Counted from the stretch's first letter, positions 26,172 through 35,019 are shown. The stretch is DNA of 64,000 nucleotides from Weissella confusa (GCA_016466735.1 JAAOED010000015.1:1-64000), one strand, 5' to 3'. Numbers and translations: made by a program. Notes: a model not told the origin generated them from the letters alone.

Positions 26172-27029
26172 TCACCTCTCAAAATAATTGCTAATCATTT
26201 GCGCAATTTCTGCGGCATGGGTTTCCAATGCGAAATGGCCAGTGTCTAACAAATGAATTTCCACATTTTTTGCGTCTTTTTTAAATGCGTTAGCTCCTTG
26301 TGGGATAAAGGAAACATCATTCTTTCCCCAAACAGCGAGAATTTTAGGCTGATATTCACGTATATACTGCTGAAACTCGCCGTACTTCGACACGTTATTT
26401 CTGTAATCAAAAATCAAGTCAGACTGCCGTTCTGCATATTCTTCCGAGTGGGTGTAAGCAATATCCAAAGTATACCCATCGGGGGAAACTCTTTCTCGTA
26501 TCGTACCGTCTAGATACTGACTAATAATTGTCTTTGGTGCGAATGCTTGCTTGTAGGTTTCACGTTTGGCTAATGTCGGATGGGCCCAATATGCCATCCT
26601 GTCCTGCCACTTTTCTCCCAATCCTTCTTCATAAATATTGCCATTCTGACTGACGATACCAAGAATTTTGTCAGGGGAACTCTTCGCAATTCGAAAACCA
26701 ATTGGTGCTCCATAATCAAACACGTAGAGATAAAACTGTGGGATATCAAGCTGCCTGATAAATTTATTCATTACGTCAGCTAAATTATCAAATGTATAAT
26801 CAAATTCATCTCGTAAAGGAGCGTCCGATTGGCCAAACCCCGGATAATCGGGTGCAATTAACCTAAACCTCTCACTTAACAATGGCATTAAGTCTCTGAA
26901 CATATGACTTGCAGACGGGAATCCGTGCAACAACAGCATGACAGGTTTATTAGCTGAACCCATTTCCCGGTAAAAAATATTAATTCCATCAATATTCACG
27001 GTTTTATATAAGCTAATGCCATTCATCAT
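26172..27029 (-). CDS. Alpha/beta hydrolase with Asp nucleophile (haloalkane-dehalogenase-like)
   Basis: This 285-residue protein has the oxyanion-loop LLHGFPSASHMF, the nucleophile elbow VFDYGAPIG with Asp105 in place of the usual Ser, an acidic residue in AVWGKNDVSF, and the catalytic His in DTGHFALETH. An Asp in the elbow is the mark of haloalkane dehalogenase and epoxide hydrolase-like members. It is in an operon with a tautomerase. A dehalogenase or epoxide hydrolase activity is possible; a Ser esterase is unlikely. Confidence 0.85.
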   Translation of the reverse strand: MMNGISLYKTVNIDGINIFYREMGSANKPVMLLLHGFPSASHMFRDLMPLLSERFRLIAPDYPGFGQSDAPLRDEFDYTFDNLADVMNKFIRQLDIPQFYLYVFDYGAPIGFRIAKSSPDKILGIVSQNGNIYEEGLGEKWQDRMAYWAHPTLAKRETYKQAFAPKTIISQYLDGTIRERVSPDGYTLDIAYTHSEEYAERQSDLIFDYRNNVSKYGEFQQYIREYQPKILAVWGKNDVSFIPQGANAFKKDAKNVEIHLLDTGHFALETHAAEIAQMISNYFER

Positions 27030-27116
27030 GTTTTGACACCTCCAAAAACAATTAACACTCCCCTATGTGCACCATTATAAGCACCTCGTTTTTATGTTGT
27101 TATCAAAATCGACACT

Positions 27117-27152
27117 AAAAAGGCCAATTTCTGACATCGGAAATTGGCCTTT
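27117..27152 (-). terminator. Terminator of the racemase/AraC operon
   Basis: A perfect 13-bp stem (27119-27131 with 27140-27152) is followed on the minus strand by TTTTTAG. Confidence 0.92.
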
Positions 27153-27162
27153 AGACTGTTTA

Positions 27163-27993
27163 TTACTGATTTCTAAAACTCTTACTCCCATTACCAAAGT
27201 AGCGTTTCATCCATCTGTTCATATTTTTTACGTTTTTGAACCCGACTTGTACTGCAATGTCATCTAACCGATAATTCGTTGTATCAATAAGATGTTTGGC
27301 ATGATCAGCTCTGACAAGATTTATTAATTGGGTGACAGTAATTCCCATTTCGCTTTTTACTAATCTTGCAATGTACGCTTCAGAGTAATTTAACTGACGA
27401 GCAATTGAATCAGTATTTATTTCGTCGGCATAGTGCGTCATCACGAAATTGGTTATTTCAGCAGTCCGTCCAACAGAAAATGTTAACTCATTATGGCCAT
27501 CTACTTCATCTCGATACCTAAAATGATACGTGACTAACTCCTGTAGCAACTGTAGCAATTGAATATCCTGAAGAATCTTTGCGTCCTTTGCATCACTATG
27601 ATACAACGACCAAATTTCATTGCCAAAACGCCATAAAGCCTCCCTGCGTTGTAAGTTAAGTTCAAAATATCCGCGAGAGATGTCCCCGTAAATATCTGCC
27701 AAGAAATTGTATGGAAATAAGATAGTTAAGGCCGTCGGTTCAGCAACTTTGTACAGTGCTTTGTAGTTGTGTATTTGCATTGGATTCACCAGCCAAATAT
27801 CACCTGAATTATGAATGGACCGGTTTTGTCCAATTACAATTACTGATTCAGGCCAGTCCATCATGAACGTAATCTCTAATGCTTGATGCCAATGTAACTC
27901 ATTAGCGCTAGGCGTTTCACTATCATGTGCGATAATTTTCGCAACTAAGCCCGCATCCGACTCAATATTTTGATGATTTAGAATTGTAGCCAC
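27163..27993 (-). CDS. AraC-family regulator with cupin sensor
   Basis: An N-terminal cupin-like domain (about 20-130, LHWHQALEITFMM and DIWLVNPMQIHNY) is joined to a C-terminal pair of HTHs (about 175-270, with LNYSEAYIARLVKSEMGITVTQLINLVRADHAKHLI and VGFKNVKNMNRWMKRYFG). It starts with GTG directly after the racemase stop, with GAGGT overlapping that stop, so the two are coupled. The target is not evident; the adjacent racemase suggests a link to cell-wall or D-amino-acid metabolism, which is inference. Confidence 0.88.
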   Translation of the reverse strand: MATILNHQNIESDAGLVAKIIAHDSETPSANELHWHQALEITFMMDWPESVIVIGQNRSIHNSGDIWLVNPMQIHNYKALYKVAEPTALTILFPYNFLADIYGDISRGYFELNLQRREALWRFGNEIWSLYHSDAKDAKILQDIQLLQLLQELVTYHFRYRDEVDGHNELTFSVGRTAEITNFVMTHYADEINTDSIARQLNYSEAYIARLVKSEMGITVTQLINLVRADHAKHLIDTTNYRLDDIAVQVGFKNVKNMNRWMKRYFGNGSKSFRNQ

Positions 27994-28770
27994 CTACCTC
28001 GTTTGAAACATTTTTTCATAATACTGGATTGAATTCTGTGAGCTGCTATCAAACGATACAGATCCTCCATTCGGTTGAGTCCTTGACAAGCCTGATTCTG
28101 TCAACAAATTTTTAAGTCGATTGGCAACGCCTTCGTACCCTGTATGAATAGCGATGTTAGAACGGAAGCATGAGCGGATAGTCTCTGCAACAAATGGATA
28201 GTGTGTGCACCCGAGTACAACACCGTCGAACGGAACATCTGAATAACTTGCCAATAAATTCTGTAACAGTACCTTCAATGCCTCATCGTCATCCATACCC
28301 GATTCTATATATTCGGCTAAACCAGGGCTAGGTAGCGAAATAATATTATGCGTATCACTATACTCATTCACCATCTTTTGATACTTTGGCAGTTTCATAG
28401 TCAAATTCGTTCCCATCACCAAAATATTTTGTTCTTTGCTATCAACAGCTTCTTTTAGTGCTGGTTCTATCCCAATAATTGGTAGTTCTGGATATTCTTC
28501 GGTCAATCGTTCTTTAGCTGCACTGGTCGCTGTGTTACATGCTATCACAATCGCTTTAACATCCTTTTGCTTAAAATGTTCAACTATGTCTTTTGACAGC
28601 ATATAAACATCCTCTTGTGACTTACTGCCATACGGAGCATTTTTAGAATCACCGTAGAACAAGAAATCTTCATTCGGCAGCATCTCATGCAACTTTTTTA
28701 GAGTACTAACTCCACCAACACCTGAATCAAACACGCCAATCGGGCGATTATTTTTTTCTGTTCTTTGCAT
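27994..28770 (-). CDS. Second glutamate racemase-like protein
   Basis: A 258-residue Asp/Glu racemase with FDSGVGGVSTLKKL, catalytic Cys78 in ACNTATSAA and Cys188 in GCTHYP; it should interconvert L- and D-glutamate. The start at 28770 is preceded by GGAG; the longer frame is not conserved. The standard murI is at 60.4 kb, so this is a paralogue. Its GDSKNAPYG differs from GDTARMPYG of the other copy. It is coupled to an AraC regulator, unlike normal murI, so it may serve a conditional pathway. Confidence 0.9.
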   Translation of the reverse strand: MQRTEKNNRPIGVFDSGVGGVSTLKKLHEMLPNEDFLFYGDSKNAPYGSKSQEDVYMLSKDIVEHFKQKDVKAIVIACNTATSAAKERLTEEYPELPIIGIEPALKEAVDSKEQNILVMGTNLTMKLPKYQKMVNEYSDTHNIISLPSPGLAEYIESGMDDDEALKVLLQNLLASYSDVPFDGVVLGCTHYPFVAETIRSCFRSNIAIHTGYEGVANRLKNLLTESGLSRTQPNGGSVSFDSSSQNSIQYYEKMFQTR

Positions 28771-28966
28771 AGTTATTCTCCAGTCTCTGCATGAAATACA
28801 GTTCAAAAATTATCCACGAGAGCTTTAATGATTCCACTCTTGGATTAATTTCAATATCCAACACAGATCGAAAATTGTCAAATAGCTTAAATAATTTGAT
28901 TTCATTCACACTTAACTGAGCATCCCCGCCTGCTGGAATCACATTGCTTGCAAGTTCAGCAATTTA

Positions 28967-29524
28967 TTATCTCCATAAATCAACGATTGAAAGTACAAGC
29001 AACAACGAGATTGCTACATTGAACACCCTATAATGCTTTTTATACACACCATTAATTGCTTGTCCCAAAATCGTCCACGTAAATGTTCCAAGACTTCCAA
29101 TCAGGACCATTAGCACCAGTCGAACTGAAATGTGACCCCAAATCCCGGCCAATGTGAACGCACCCAACCCTGTAATGAAATACAAATACACTTTAACGTT
29201 TGTCATTTGAATCAAAAAGCCGGTCATAAAGCCACCCGCTTCTTCATCTTCACTACCAGGTACGCTAATAAGTACGTGATACGTCAGATATGCCAAATAC
29301 AAACTTCCAACGACCTTCATCACTAATACGAACGTTTCATTAGACTGTATCCAGCTCGCAAAAATGGATGCGAGTGCCCCAATAACAACCAACCCACCTA
29401 GCATCCCTAAGTTTAAGGGGACACTCTTTTTAATGCCATGATTCTGACCTGAAACCATCGCCATAATTGTATTAGGCCCCGGGGTAAACGACATCACAAA
29501 AACAAATATCAAAAATGAAATCAT
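28967..29524 (-). CDS. LysE/RhtB-family exporter
   Basis: This 185-residue exporter has six hydrophobic segments and the TPGPNTIMAMVSGQNHG motif of the RhtB/LysE family. It exports amino acids or related metabolites. It is divergent from a MarR gene; two copies of TTGCAAATGCAA lie between them, so it should be repressed by that MarR. A short degenerate copy of its middle part is found at 22.9 kb. Confidence 0.9.
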   Translation of the reverse strand: MISFLIFVFVMSFTPGPNTIMAMVSGQNHGIKKSVPLNLGMLGGLVVIGALASIFASWIQSNETFVLVMKVVGSLYLAYLTYHVLISVPGSEDEEAGGFMTGFLIQMTNVKVYLYFITGLGAFTLAGIWGHISVRLVLMVLIGSLGTFTWTILGQAINGVYKKHYRVFNVAISLLLVLSIVDLWR

Positions 29525-29542
29525 AATAGCTCCTCTAATCTA

Positions 29543-29597
29543 ATTGCAAATGCAATAAGTTTCCTAACATATTATCAGAAGATAATTGCAAATGCAA
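29543..29597. promoter_or_regulatory. Twin MarR operators
   Basis: TTGCAAATGCAA occurs at 29544-29555 and 29586-29597, extended to ATTGCAAATGCAAT in the first. The 42-bp centre spacing is four helical turns. They lie between the divergent LysE and MarR genes. The same 12-mer precedes a second MarR gene at 41.8 kb. Confidence 0.85.
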
Positions 29598-29633
29598 CTT
29601 GTTTATCATAAACTAATTTAAAGGAGGAACGGC

Positions 29634-30035
29634 ATGTTTAATACAATCAGACTTATTGGTACTATCACTAGATCAATTCAAGTTCAAAGCAATAAGAAGT
29701 TCTCACCACTTGGACTGGGAAATAACGCATTTTTGTATATTATTCGAGCTATTGAAAATCCAGGTATGTTTCTCGGCGAACTCGCTGACGAACTGAGCAT
29801 CGACCGTTCAACAGCATTCCGCAGCATAAAAAAACTAGCAAAGAACGGGTATCTCGACTTAAAATCTGACGATCACGACGGTCGCCTACAGCGGGTATTC
29901 CCAACACAACTCGCGAAAGATATTTATCCAGAACTATTCGAGTTTGAAAAATCACAATCAAAACATTTATTGGAAAAATTATCTAAAGATGAGCAAGCGG
30001 AACTGTTACGTCTGCTCGAAAAAACCCAGCATTAA
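29634..30035 (+). CDS. MarR-family regulator
   Basis: This 133-residue winged-helix protein has the MarR core: FLYIIRAIENPGMFLGELADEL, the recognition helix SIDRSTAFRSIKKLAKNGYL, and the wing KSDDHDGRLQRVFPTQ. AAAGGAGGAA precedes the ATG, and a terminator follows. It is divergent from a LysE exporter with two operators between; regulation of the exporter and itself is the simple reading. The ligand is unknown. Confidence 0.92.
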   Translation: MFNTIRLIGTITRSIQVQSNKKFSPLGLGNNAFLYIIRAIENPGMFLGELADELSIDRSTAFRSIKKLAKNGYLDLKSDDHDGRLQRVFPTQLAKDIYPELFEFEKSQSKHLLEKLSKDEQAELLRLLEKTQH

Positions 30036-30045
30036 CACTTTACCC

Positions 30046-30072
30046 AGTCGGTCAATTTGACCGACTTTTTTA
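30046..30072 (+). terminator. Terminator of the MarR gene
   Basis: AGTCGGTCAA (30046-30055) pairs perfectly with TTGACCGACT (30057-30066), leaving a very tight loop, then TTTTTTAAT. Confidence 0.9.
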
Positions 30073-30126
30073 ATAATAATATCGCAATCCTTCTCGACTT
30101 TTTCTCAAACGCTACGAACGCAAAAC

Positions 30127-30159
30127 AAAAGCACCGAAAGAATTATCTTTCGGTGCTTT
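30127..30159 (-). terminator. Terminator of tRNA-Arg
   Basis: A perfect 14-bp stem (30128-30141 with 30146-30159) is followed on the minus strand by TGTTTTG. Confidence 0.85.
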
Positions 30160-30165
30160 CTCTGA

Positions 30166-30238
30166 TGGGCCTAGCAGGACTCGAACCTGCAATACCCGGT
30201 TCGTAGCCGGGGTGTTTATCCAATTAGCATATAAGCCC
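30166..30238 (-). tRNA. tRNA-Arg (anticodon ACG)
   Basis: The acceptor stem GGGCTTA pairs with TAGGCCC with one G-U pair. The anticodon stem CCCGG/CCGGG holds the loop CTACGAA, giving anticodon ACG (inosine at 34 expected). The T arm reads GCAGG-TTCGAGT-CCTGC and the discriminator is A. CCA is not encoded. It has its own terminator. Confidence 0.95.
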
Positions 30239-30337
30239 AATATTTAATTCGTTGCCTCAACAACATAATTAAATATACGCCCTTTGTTTTTGTTTGTAAA
30301 GCCTAAAACCTCAAAAATTCAAAAAAACATCTCTCAC

Positions 30338-30377
30338 ACAAAAACACCTAACATCACAATAACGTGAAATTAGGTGT
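30338..30377 (-). terminator. Terminator of the Met T-box operon
   Basis: ACACCTAA (30344-30351) pairs with TTAGGTGT (30370-30377), with an inner TCAC/GTGA stem. The minus strand continues with TTTTGTG. Confidence 0.85.
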
Positions 30378-30398
30378 GCAGTGTCTCGGGTCATCTAT

Positions 30399-31217
30399 TT
30401 ACCAAGCGGGATACTGTGAATTTCCAAATAGCTTTTTGATCTCATCCTTCGTTGCCTTCGTATGGTAGACCTTCACAATCTCCTTATAGACTTTTTTATT
30501 CGCATCTGTCTTACGTGCTGCAATCAAATTAACGTATGGGCTGATATTCTTCTTCAAGTTCTGCGTTAATAAAATATTCTTGTCAGCTAACTTAGCATCG
30601 TGGGCAAAATTACCATTAATCACAGCTGCATCGGCCGTCTTCAGAGCTGACACGGCTTGACCAGCATCAACTTCCTTAATGATTAACTTTTTCGGATTCC
30701 AAGTAATGTCTTTGGCAGTTGGATTATCAACTTTTTTGTCGTATTTAATCAACTTCGCTTGTACCAAAACATTCAGCGCACGTTCTTCATTTGTCGCATC
30801 ATTTGGAACCGCGATTGTGCCGCCTTCTTTAATATCACTGATTTTGTCATTCTTCAAAGAGTAAAGTCGCATGGGGACGACCACTGTCTTACCAATTGAT
30901 GTTAACTTGCTCCCCATCTTCTTGTTTTGATCATCAAAGAAAATTTTTGTTTGAAAGGCATTTAAATCCAAACTACCGTCAACCAATGCCTGGTTGGGCT
31001 TCACGTAGTCATTGAATTCTTTTATCTTAATCGTAATGCCGTACTTTTTCTTAGTTCGTTGGCCGATGTTTTCCCACAGTTCACGTGCGGTATCACCTAC
31101 CACGCCAATGGTTACTGTCTTTGAGGCAGCGCTGGCAGTCACCGTTGGCAACGCTACTGAGCCGACTAAAGCAGTTGTAAAAACAGCCGCACCAAATTTA
31201 ATGACATTATTCGTCAT
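30399..31217 (-). CDS. MetQ/NlpA-family substrate-binding protein
   Basis: About 272 residues. After an N-terminal signal region comes the NlpA domain (TIGVVGDTARELWENIG, KEFNDYVKPNQALVDGSLDLNAFQ, IAVPNDATNEERAL, TADAAVINGNFA). Such proteins bind D/L-methionine for MetNI ABC importers. The signal ends in TVTASAAS with no lipobox Cys, so it is secreted or membrane-held rather than a lipoprotein. GGGG 7 nt before the ATG at 31217 supports this start. It is the last gene of a Met T-box operon; no metN or metI is present here, so it must work with a remote permease. Confidence 0.85.
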   Translation of the reverse strand: MTNNVIKFGAAVFTTALVGSVALPTVTASAASKTVTIGVVGDTARELWENIGQRTKKKYGITIKIKEFNDYVKPNQALVDGSLDLNAFQTKIFFDDQNKKMGSKLTSIGKTVVVPMRLYSLKNDKISDIKEGGTIAVPNDATNEERALNVLVQAKLIKYDKKVDNPTAKDITWNPKKLIIKEVDAGQAVSALKTADAAVINGNFAHDAKLADKNILLTQNLKKNISPYVNLIAARKTDANKKVYKEIVKVYHTKATKDEIKKLFGNSQYPAW

Positions 31218-31239
31218 AACACATCCCCACATTCCTAAA

Positions 31240-32172
31240 TTAATCTGCTAATTCTGTATAAACAGCGTCAAGTCGTTCCTTAATATACGCTGCCGATTCA
31301 GCCAACTTTTGTTCTTCTGAGTCCGTAAGGTCAAGTGGCGCTTTGTTGAGTACCCCAGCACGCCCAATAACTACCGGATATGACAAATAAACATCCGACT
31401 GCTGTTGATAAGTTGAAACCGGTAGTACCTCGTGGGAGTCAGTGAGAATCGCCTCTACTAGACGAATAGTTGCACTCGCAATGCCGTAACTTGTAAATTC
31501 CTTACCGTCATACACCGTATAGCCACCGACACGGGCTTCGTTTTCCAAAGCTTCTGTATCCACTTTCGGCGCTGATTCAATCAACTCCCCATGAACACGA
31601 ACGGTTGACCAAGCGGTAAATTGAGAATTCCCGTGTTCACCAAGATTGTATCCCGTAACCGACCGTGGATTAACCTCCAAAGCCACACCAACTGCGCGTT
31701 GCATCCGGGCAGTATCCAATAATGTCCCCGTACCAATAACTCGGTTAGCTGAAAAACCAGTAAACTTTTGGTACAAAGCCGTAATCACATCAACTGGATT
31801 CGTGACGACCACCAAAACGCCGTGGAACCCAGAAGCCAAAATTTTATCAGCTACGCCGCGAATTTGTTGCTTAGTAAACTGTAATTCGACAAAGCGATCA
31901 CCAGTTGCTTGACCTTCTTTTTGCAATGAAATTTTTCCCAGCGTAGAAATGACCACATCAGCATCGTTCAATGCTTGCCAGTCATTCACGACAATCTGAA
32001 CATCATACTTTAAGTTGGCCGCTGCATCTTGAAAATCAAGTGCCTCCGCCTCGGCCTTCGCACTATTCGTATCAATAAAGACTAGTTCATCCGCGCCACC
32101 GGTTGTAATTAGAGCGTGCGCAATCGCCGCCCCCACGTGACCCAATCCAATAATCGCAATTTTACGTGCCAT
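31240..32172 (-). CDS. L-2-hydroxyisocaproate dehydrogenase-like L-2-hydroxyacid dehydrogenase
   Basis: A 310-residue LDH/MDH-family enzyme that interconverts L-2-hydroxy and 2-keto acids with NAD(H). It has the Rossmann motif [18 protein letters not shown] with Arg156, and the proton-accepting His180 in [11 protein letters not shown]. It resembles the L-HicDH of Lactobacillus confusus in layout and motifs ([12 protein letters not shown]-like, [17 protein letters not shown]). Such enzymes prefer bulky side chains, including the methionine analogue. The ATG at 32172 lies 7 nt from GGGGGA; earlier ATGs are too near it. Third gene of the Met T-box operon. Confidence 0.9.
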   Translation of the reverse strand: MARKIAIIGLGHVGAAIAHALITTGGADELVFIDTNSAKAEAEALDFQDAAANLKYDVQIVVNDWQALNDADVVISTLGKISLQKEGQATGDRFVELQFTKQQIRGVADKILASGFHGVLVVVTNPVDVITALYQKFTGFSANRVIGTGTLLDTARMQRAVGVALEVNPRSVTGYNLGEHGNSQFTAWSTVRVHGELIESAPKVDTEALENEARVGGYTVYDGKEFTSYGIASATIRLVEAILTDSHEVLPVSTYQQQSDVYLSYPVVIGRAGVLNKAPLDLTDSEEQKLAESAAYIKERLDAVYTELAD

Positions 32173-32189
32173 ATCCATATCCCCCAATA

Positions 32190-33347
32190 CTAAGCTGTGA
32201 TAAATGTCGCAATGCGTGCAACGGCCAACTGCAGGTCTGATAACGACGCTGCATAACTCAAACGAATATAACCGTGTCCGCCTATCCCAAATGCGGACCC
32301 CGGAATAACAGCTACTTTGCCTTCACGTGCCAAGGCCAAGCTAAACAAGACATCATCCTGTTCTAAATCATGCGGTATTTTCGCAAAAACATAGAATGCG
32401 CCTGCTGGCTCTGGTACTTCGAACCCTAAATCGCGAAGTGCCTCCACCAAATAATCACGGCGTGCCAGGTACTCTGCTTTCATAGCCAGTGTGTCTTGTC
32501 GCCCAGCCTCAGAACCCAACGCTTCCGCAGCCCCTGCCATTGCTGGATTTGACGCTGACGTGACGGCAAATTGATGAATTAAACTGACCGCACTGATTAA
32601 TTTTGTTGGCCCAGCCACAATTCCGATGCGGTAGCCCGTCATGGCGTGTGACTTAGATACACCATTCAATACCAACGTCTGGTCTGGTAAGTATTGTGCA
32701 ATTGACGTGTGGTGTCCCTCATAAACCAACTCTGAATAGATTTCATCCGCAATCACGGTGATATCAGTTCCACGCAACACATCTGCCAATGCTGATAATT
32801 GTTCAGATGTGTAGGTTGCCCCGGTTGGATTTGACGGGTAATTGAGTACTACCGCAACTAAGTCATCACCATATGTGGCAATCGCATCTTTTAACTGGGT
32901 TGGCGTTAATAGAAAATCGGTATTTGATGTGTCAACATACGTTGGCACACCACCAGCCAATACAATCGTTGGATCATACAATGGAAAGTTTGGCGCTGGA
33001 ATCAGCACACGTTCACCAGGATTAACAGTCGCTGTAATCGTGTCATAAATACCTTCCGTGGCACCCAGCGTGATGATCACCTGTGAATCAGCATCATATG
33101 CCAAGTTGTAACGGTCTGACAGGAAATGAACAGCTGTATCTCGCAGCGCTTGCGTACCCGCAGCTGGCGCATAATGTGATTCATCAGCCAAAATGCTATT
33201 GATGGCTGCCTGCTTGATGTGATCCGGCACGTTAAAATCTGGTTCCCCCAATGTTAATTTCAAAATCCCTTCAACATCGCTAATCTTTGCATCAAAAGAC
33301 CGGATTGCGTTTGGTTGAATTTGTAATAATCGTTCATTAATCGTCAT
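32190..33347 (-). CDS. Class I/II aminotransferase
   Basis: This 385-residue PLP enzyme of the aspartate/aromatic aminotransferase fold has [23 protein letters not shown], and the PLP-binding Lys in [15 protein letters not shown], with the phosphate-binding Arg after it. It is close to PatA/AraT types that act on aromatic and sulfur 2-keto acids. Between two 2-hydroxyacid dehydrogenases in a Met T-box operon, it probably makes methionine from its 2-keto acid, or the reverse. Start has GGGGG upstream. Confidence 0.9.
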   Translation of the reverse strand: MTINERLLQIQPNAIRSFDAKISDVEGILKLTLGEPDFNVPDHIKQAAINSILADESHYAPAAGTQALRDTAVHFLSDRYNLAYDADSQVIITLGATEGIYDTITATVNPGERVLIPAPNFPLYDPTIVLAGGVPTYVDTSNTDFLLTPTQLKDAIATYGDDLVAVVLNYPSNPTGATYTSEQLSALADVLRGTDITVIADEIYSELVYEGHHTSIAQYLPDQTLVLNGVSKSHAMTGYRIGIVAGPTKLISAVSLIHQFAVTSASNPAMAGAAEALGSEAGRQDTLAMKAEYLARRDYLVEALRDLGFEVPEPAGAFYVFAKIPHDLEQDDVLFSLALAREGKVAVIPGSAFGIGGHGYIRLSYAASLSDLQLAVARIATFITA

Positions 33348-33356
33348 AACATCCCC

Positions 33357-34724
33357 CTAAATCTTTCGGCCCGGATTTAAAATACCAAGCGGATCGAATA
33401 CTTGCTTAATTTGTTGTTGCACAGCTTGCACTTCTGGTGATAATTGCTGGGATACCCATTTCTTTTTGATTGTCCCAATTCCGTGCTCTGCACTAACCGT
33501 CCCGCCAATGCTAATAACGAAAGGTAGCAACTCCGCAATGTAAGCTTGCGTTTCATCAGGCAAAGGCCCTGCTGGACTTTCCAAAATGATATCCGGGTGC
33601 AAATTACCATCACCGGCATGGCCAAGTAGCAATAATCGTTGGTGATATTTAGTCGCAATTTCTTCCGCCTTATCCGCCACAATTGCCAATTTCCCAAGGG
33701 GCACCGCAATGTCTTCTACTATGAGTCGACCATATTGGGCACCAGCTGCGAAAATGTCTTGTCGAATTTTGATAATTGTCGCGGTTCGTGTTGGATCATC
33801 AGTAACATCGATCGTCTTTGCACCAACCTGCTGCAATAACTCGTTAACCAATGCTAAAGCGCCAGCTACCGCCACATCCAACTGAAAAATTAGTAATGCT
33901 TGTTCACCACGCCCACCTAAATCAATGCCTTCATATTCATCCAGCGCTTCAATGGAAACGCGGTTTAAGATCTCCAACATCGATGGATTTACACCACTAG
34001 CTTGTAGCACCTGGACCGCCTTGGTCAGCTGGTGTACATCGGCAAAAGTTGCTAATCCCGTAACGGTGTCGCCAAATGGTACCGGTCTTAGTCGAACGGT
34101 TGCTTCGACGACAACTCCCAGTGTCCCTTCTGAACCAATGAACAAGTCCGTCAAATCGTAACCAGCATTATTCTTAAATGGTGCGCCCCCAACTTCTAAG
34201 AGTCGGCCATCAGCCATGACGACTTTCATCCCCAAGACATTTTCGCGCGTCGTCCCATACTTCAATGTAGCCATCCCACCCGCATTTGTCGCAATATTGC
34301 CGCCAATTGTACTAATGGGTTTCGACCCCGGATCTGGTGCGTAGAAAAAACCTTGTTCACGCGCGACTTGGTCTAAGTCGCCATTTAAGACTCCTGGTTC
34401 AACCACCGCTAACTGATTTTCCGGTTCAAGCTTCAAAATGCGATTGAGCCGTGACAGATTGAGTAAGATGCTGTCATCGATTCCAGATGACCCATTCGCA
34501 ATCGATGTGCGTGCCCCTTGTGTCACGACCGGTATCTCATGTTCAGTTGCAAATCGAAGCGTTGCCTGCACATCATCAACGGATTCAGCGAACACAATCG
34601 CAATTGGCCAGCCTTCCGCACTTTCTTCTTGGGTATACGGATTTAAACGATATTCGTTCAAGACCGCCTTATCTGTTACTATTTCTCCTGTTGGAATCTC
34701 CAACGCTGCCAAATTCACACTCAT
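33357..34724 (-). CDS. FAD-linked 2-hydroxyacid dehydrogenase (GlcD/D-LDH type)
   Basis: A protein of about 455 residues with the FAD-binding-4 domain (VVTQGARTSIANGSS, PGSKPISTIGGNIATNAGGMATLKYG, IGSEGTLGVV) and a C-terminal FAD-oxidase domain ending in EHGIGTIKKKW and FDPLGILNPGRK. The family oxidises glycolate or D-2-hydroxy acids to 2-keto acids. GGAGAAGAA precedes the ATG at 34724, directly after the T-box terminator. As first gene of the Met T-box operon it is likely to oxidise the D form of a methionine-like hydroxy acid; substrate is inference. Confidence 0.9.
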   Translation of the reverse strand: MSVNLAALEIPTGEIVTDKAVLNEYRLNPYTQEESAEGWPIAIVFAESVDDVQATLRFATEHEIPVVTQGARTSIANGSSGIDDSILLNLSRLNRILKLEPENQLAVVEPGVLNGDLDQVAREQGFFYAPDPGSKPISTIGGNIATNAGGMATLKYGTTRENVLGMKVVMADGRLLEVGGAPFKNNAGYDLTDLFIGSEGTLGVVVEATVRLRPVPFGDTVTGLATFADVHQLTKAVQVLQASGVNPSMLEILNRVSIEALDEYEGIDLGGRGEQALLIFQLDVAVAGALALVNELLQQVGAKTIDVTDDPTRTATIIKIRQDIFAAGAQYGRLIVEDIAVPLGKLAIVADKAEEIATKYHQRLLLLGHAGDGNLHPDIILESPAGPLPDETQAYIAELLPFVISIGGTVSAEHGIGTIKKKWVSQQLSPEVQAVQQQIKQVFDPLGILNPGRKI

Positions 34725-34735
34725 ATTTCTTCTCC

Positions 34736-34990
34736 AATAAAAAACGTCCCGTCGCAAAACATATGTCTTGCAACGGGACGACTCATCATCGTGTTACCAC
34801 CCGAATTTTACCCAAAACGAATTTGAGCACTCATTAACGCGATAACGGGCGCAACCGAAAACACAGCCTTCATCTAACTGCGTCTTATTCACTCCAAGGC
34901 CATATTCACCAGCTTAGTTGATTGCTTCACACCACCCGCAACTCTCTGTGCAACTTCGTTTTGGCTACTCACCTCTTCTTTGTTGCACTT
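34736..34990 (-). promoter_or_regulatory. T-box riboswitch, probable methionine specifier
   Basis: Reading the minus strand: a stem I with loop-E AGTA (34966-34969) opposite GAA (34905-34907), followed after one base by ATG (34901-34903) as specifier. Next an AGAGAGTTGCGGGTGG distal region, then the T-box GGGTGGTAACACG (34790-34802), whose TGGT bulge fits an A discriminator. It ends in a terminator (stem CGTCCCGT...ACGGGACG, 34745-34780, then a T run). Uncharged tRNA-Met would favour antitermination. Confidence 0.88.
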
Positions 34991-35019
34991 ATTGTAAGCA
35001 CGCTAAAATGAAAAGTCAA
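34991..35019 (-). promoter_or_regulatory. Promoter of the T-box operon
   Basis: -35 TTGACT (35014-35019) and -10 TACAAT (34991-34996), 17 bp apart, a near-consensus promoter directly before the T-box leader. Confidence 0.85.

Noticed and set aside
28748-28942. A 64-codon frame downstream of the LysE exporter
   Set aside because: No ribosome site or family; it overlaps the upstream region of the racemase gene and part of the duplicated flank.
34901-34907. Reading the T-box specifier as TAT (Tyr)
   Set aside because: This would place the codon directly after GAA; the usual one-base gap gives ATG, and the MetQ gene fits Met. It remains the main alternative.
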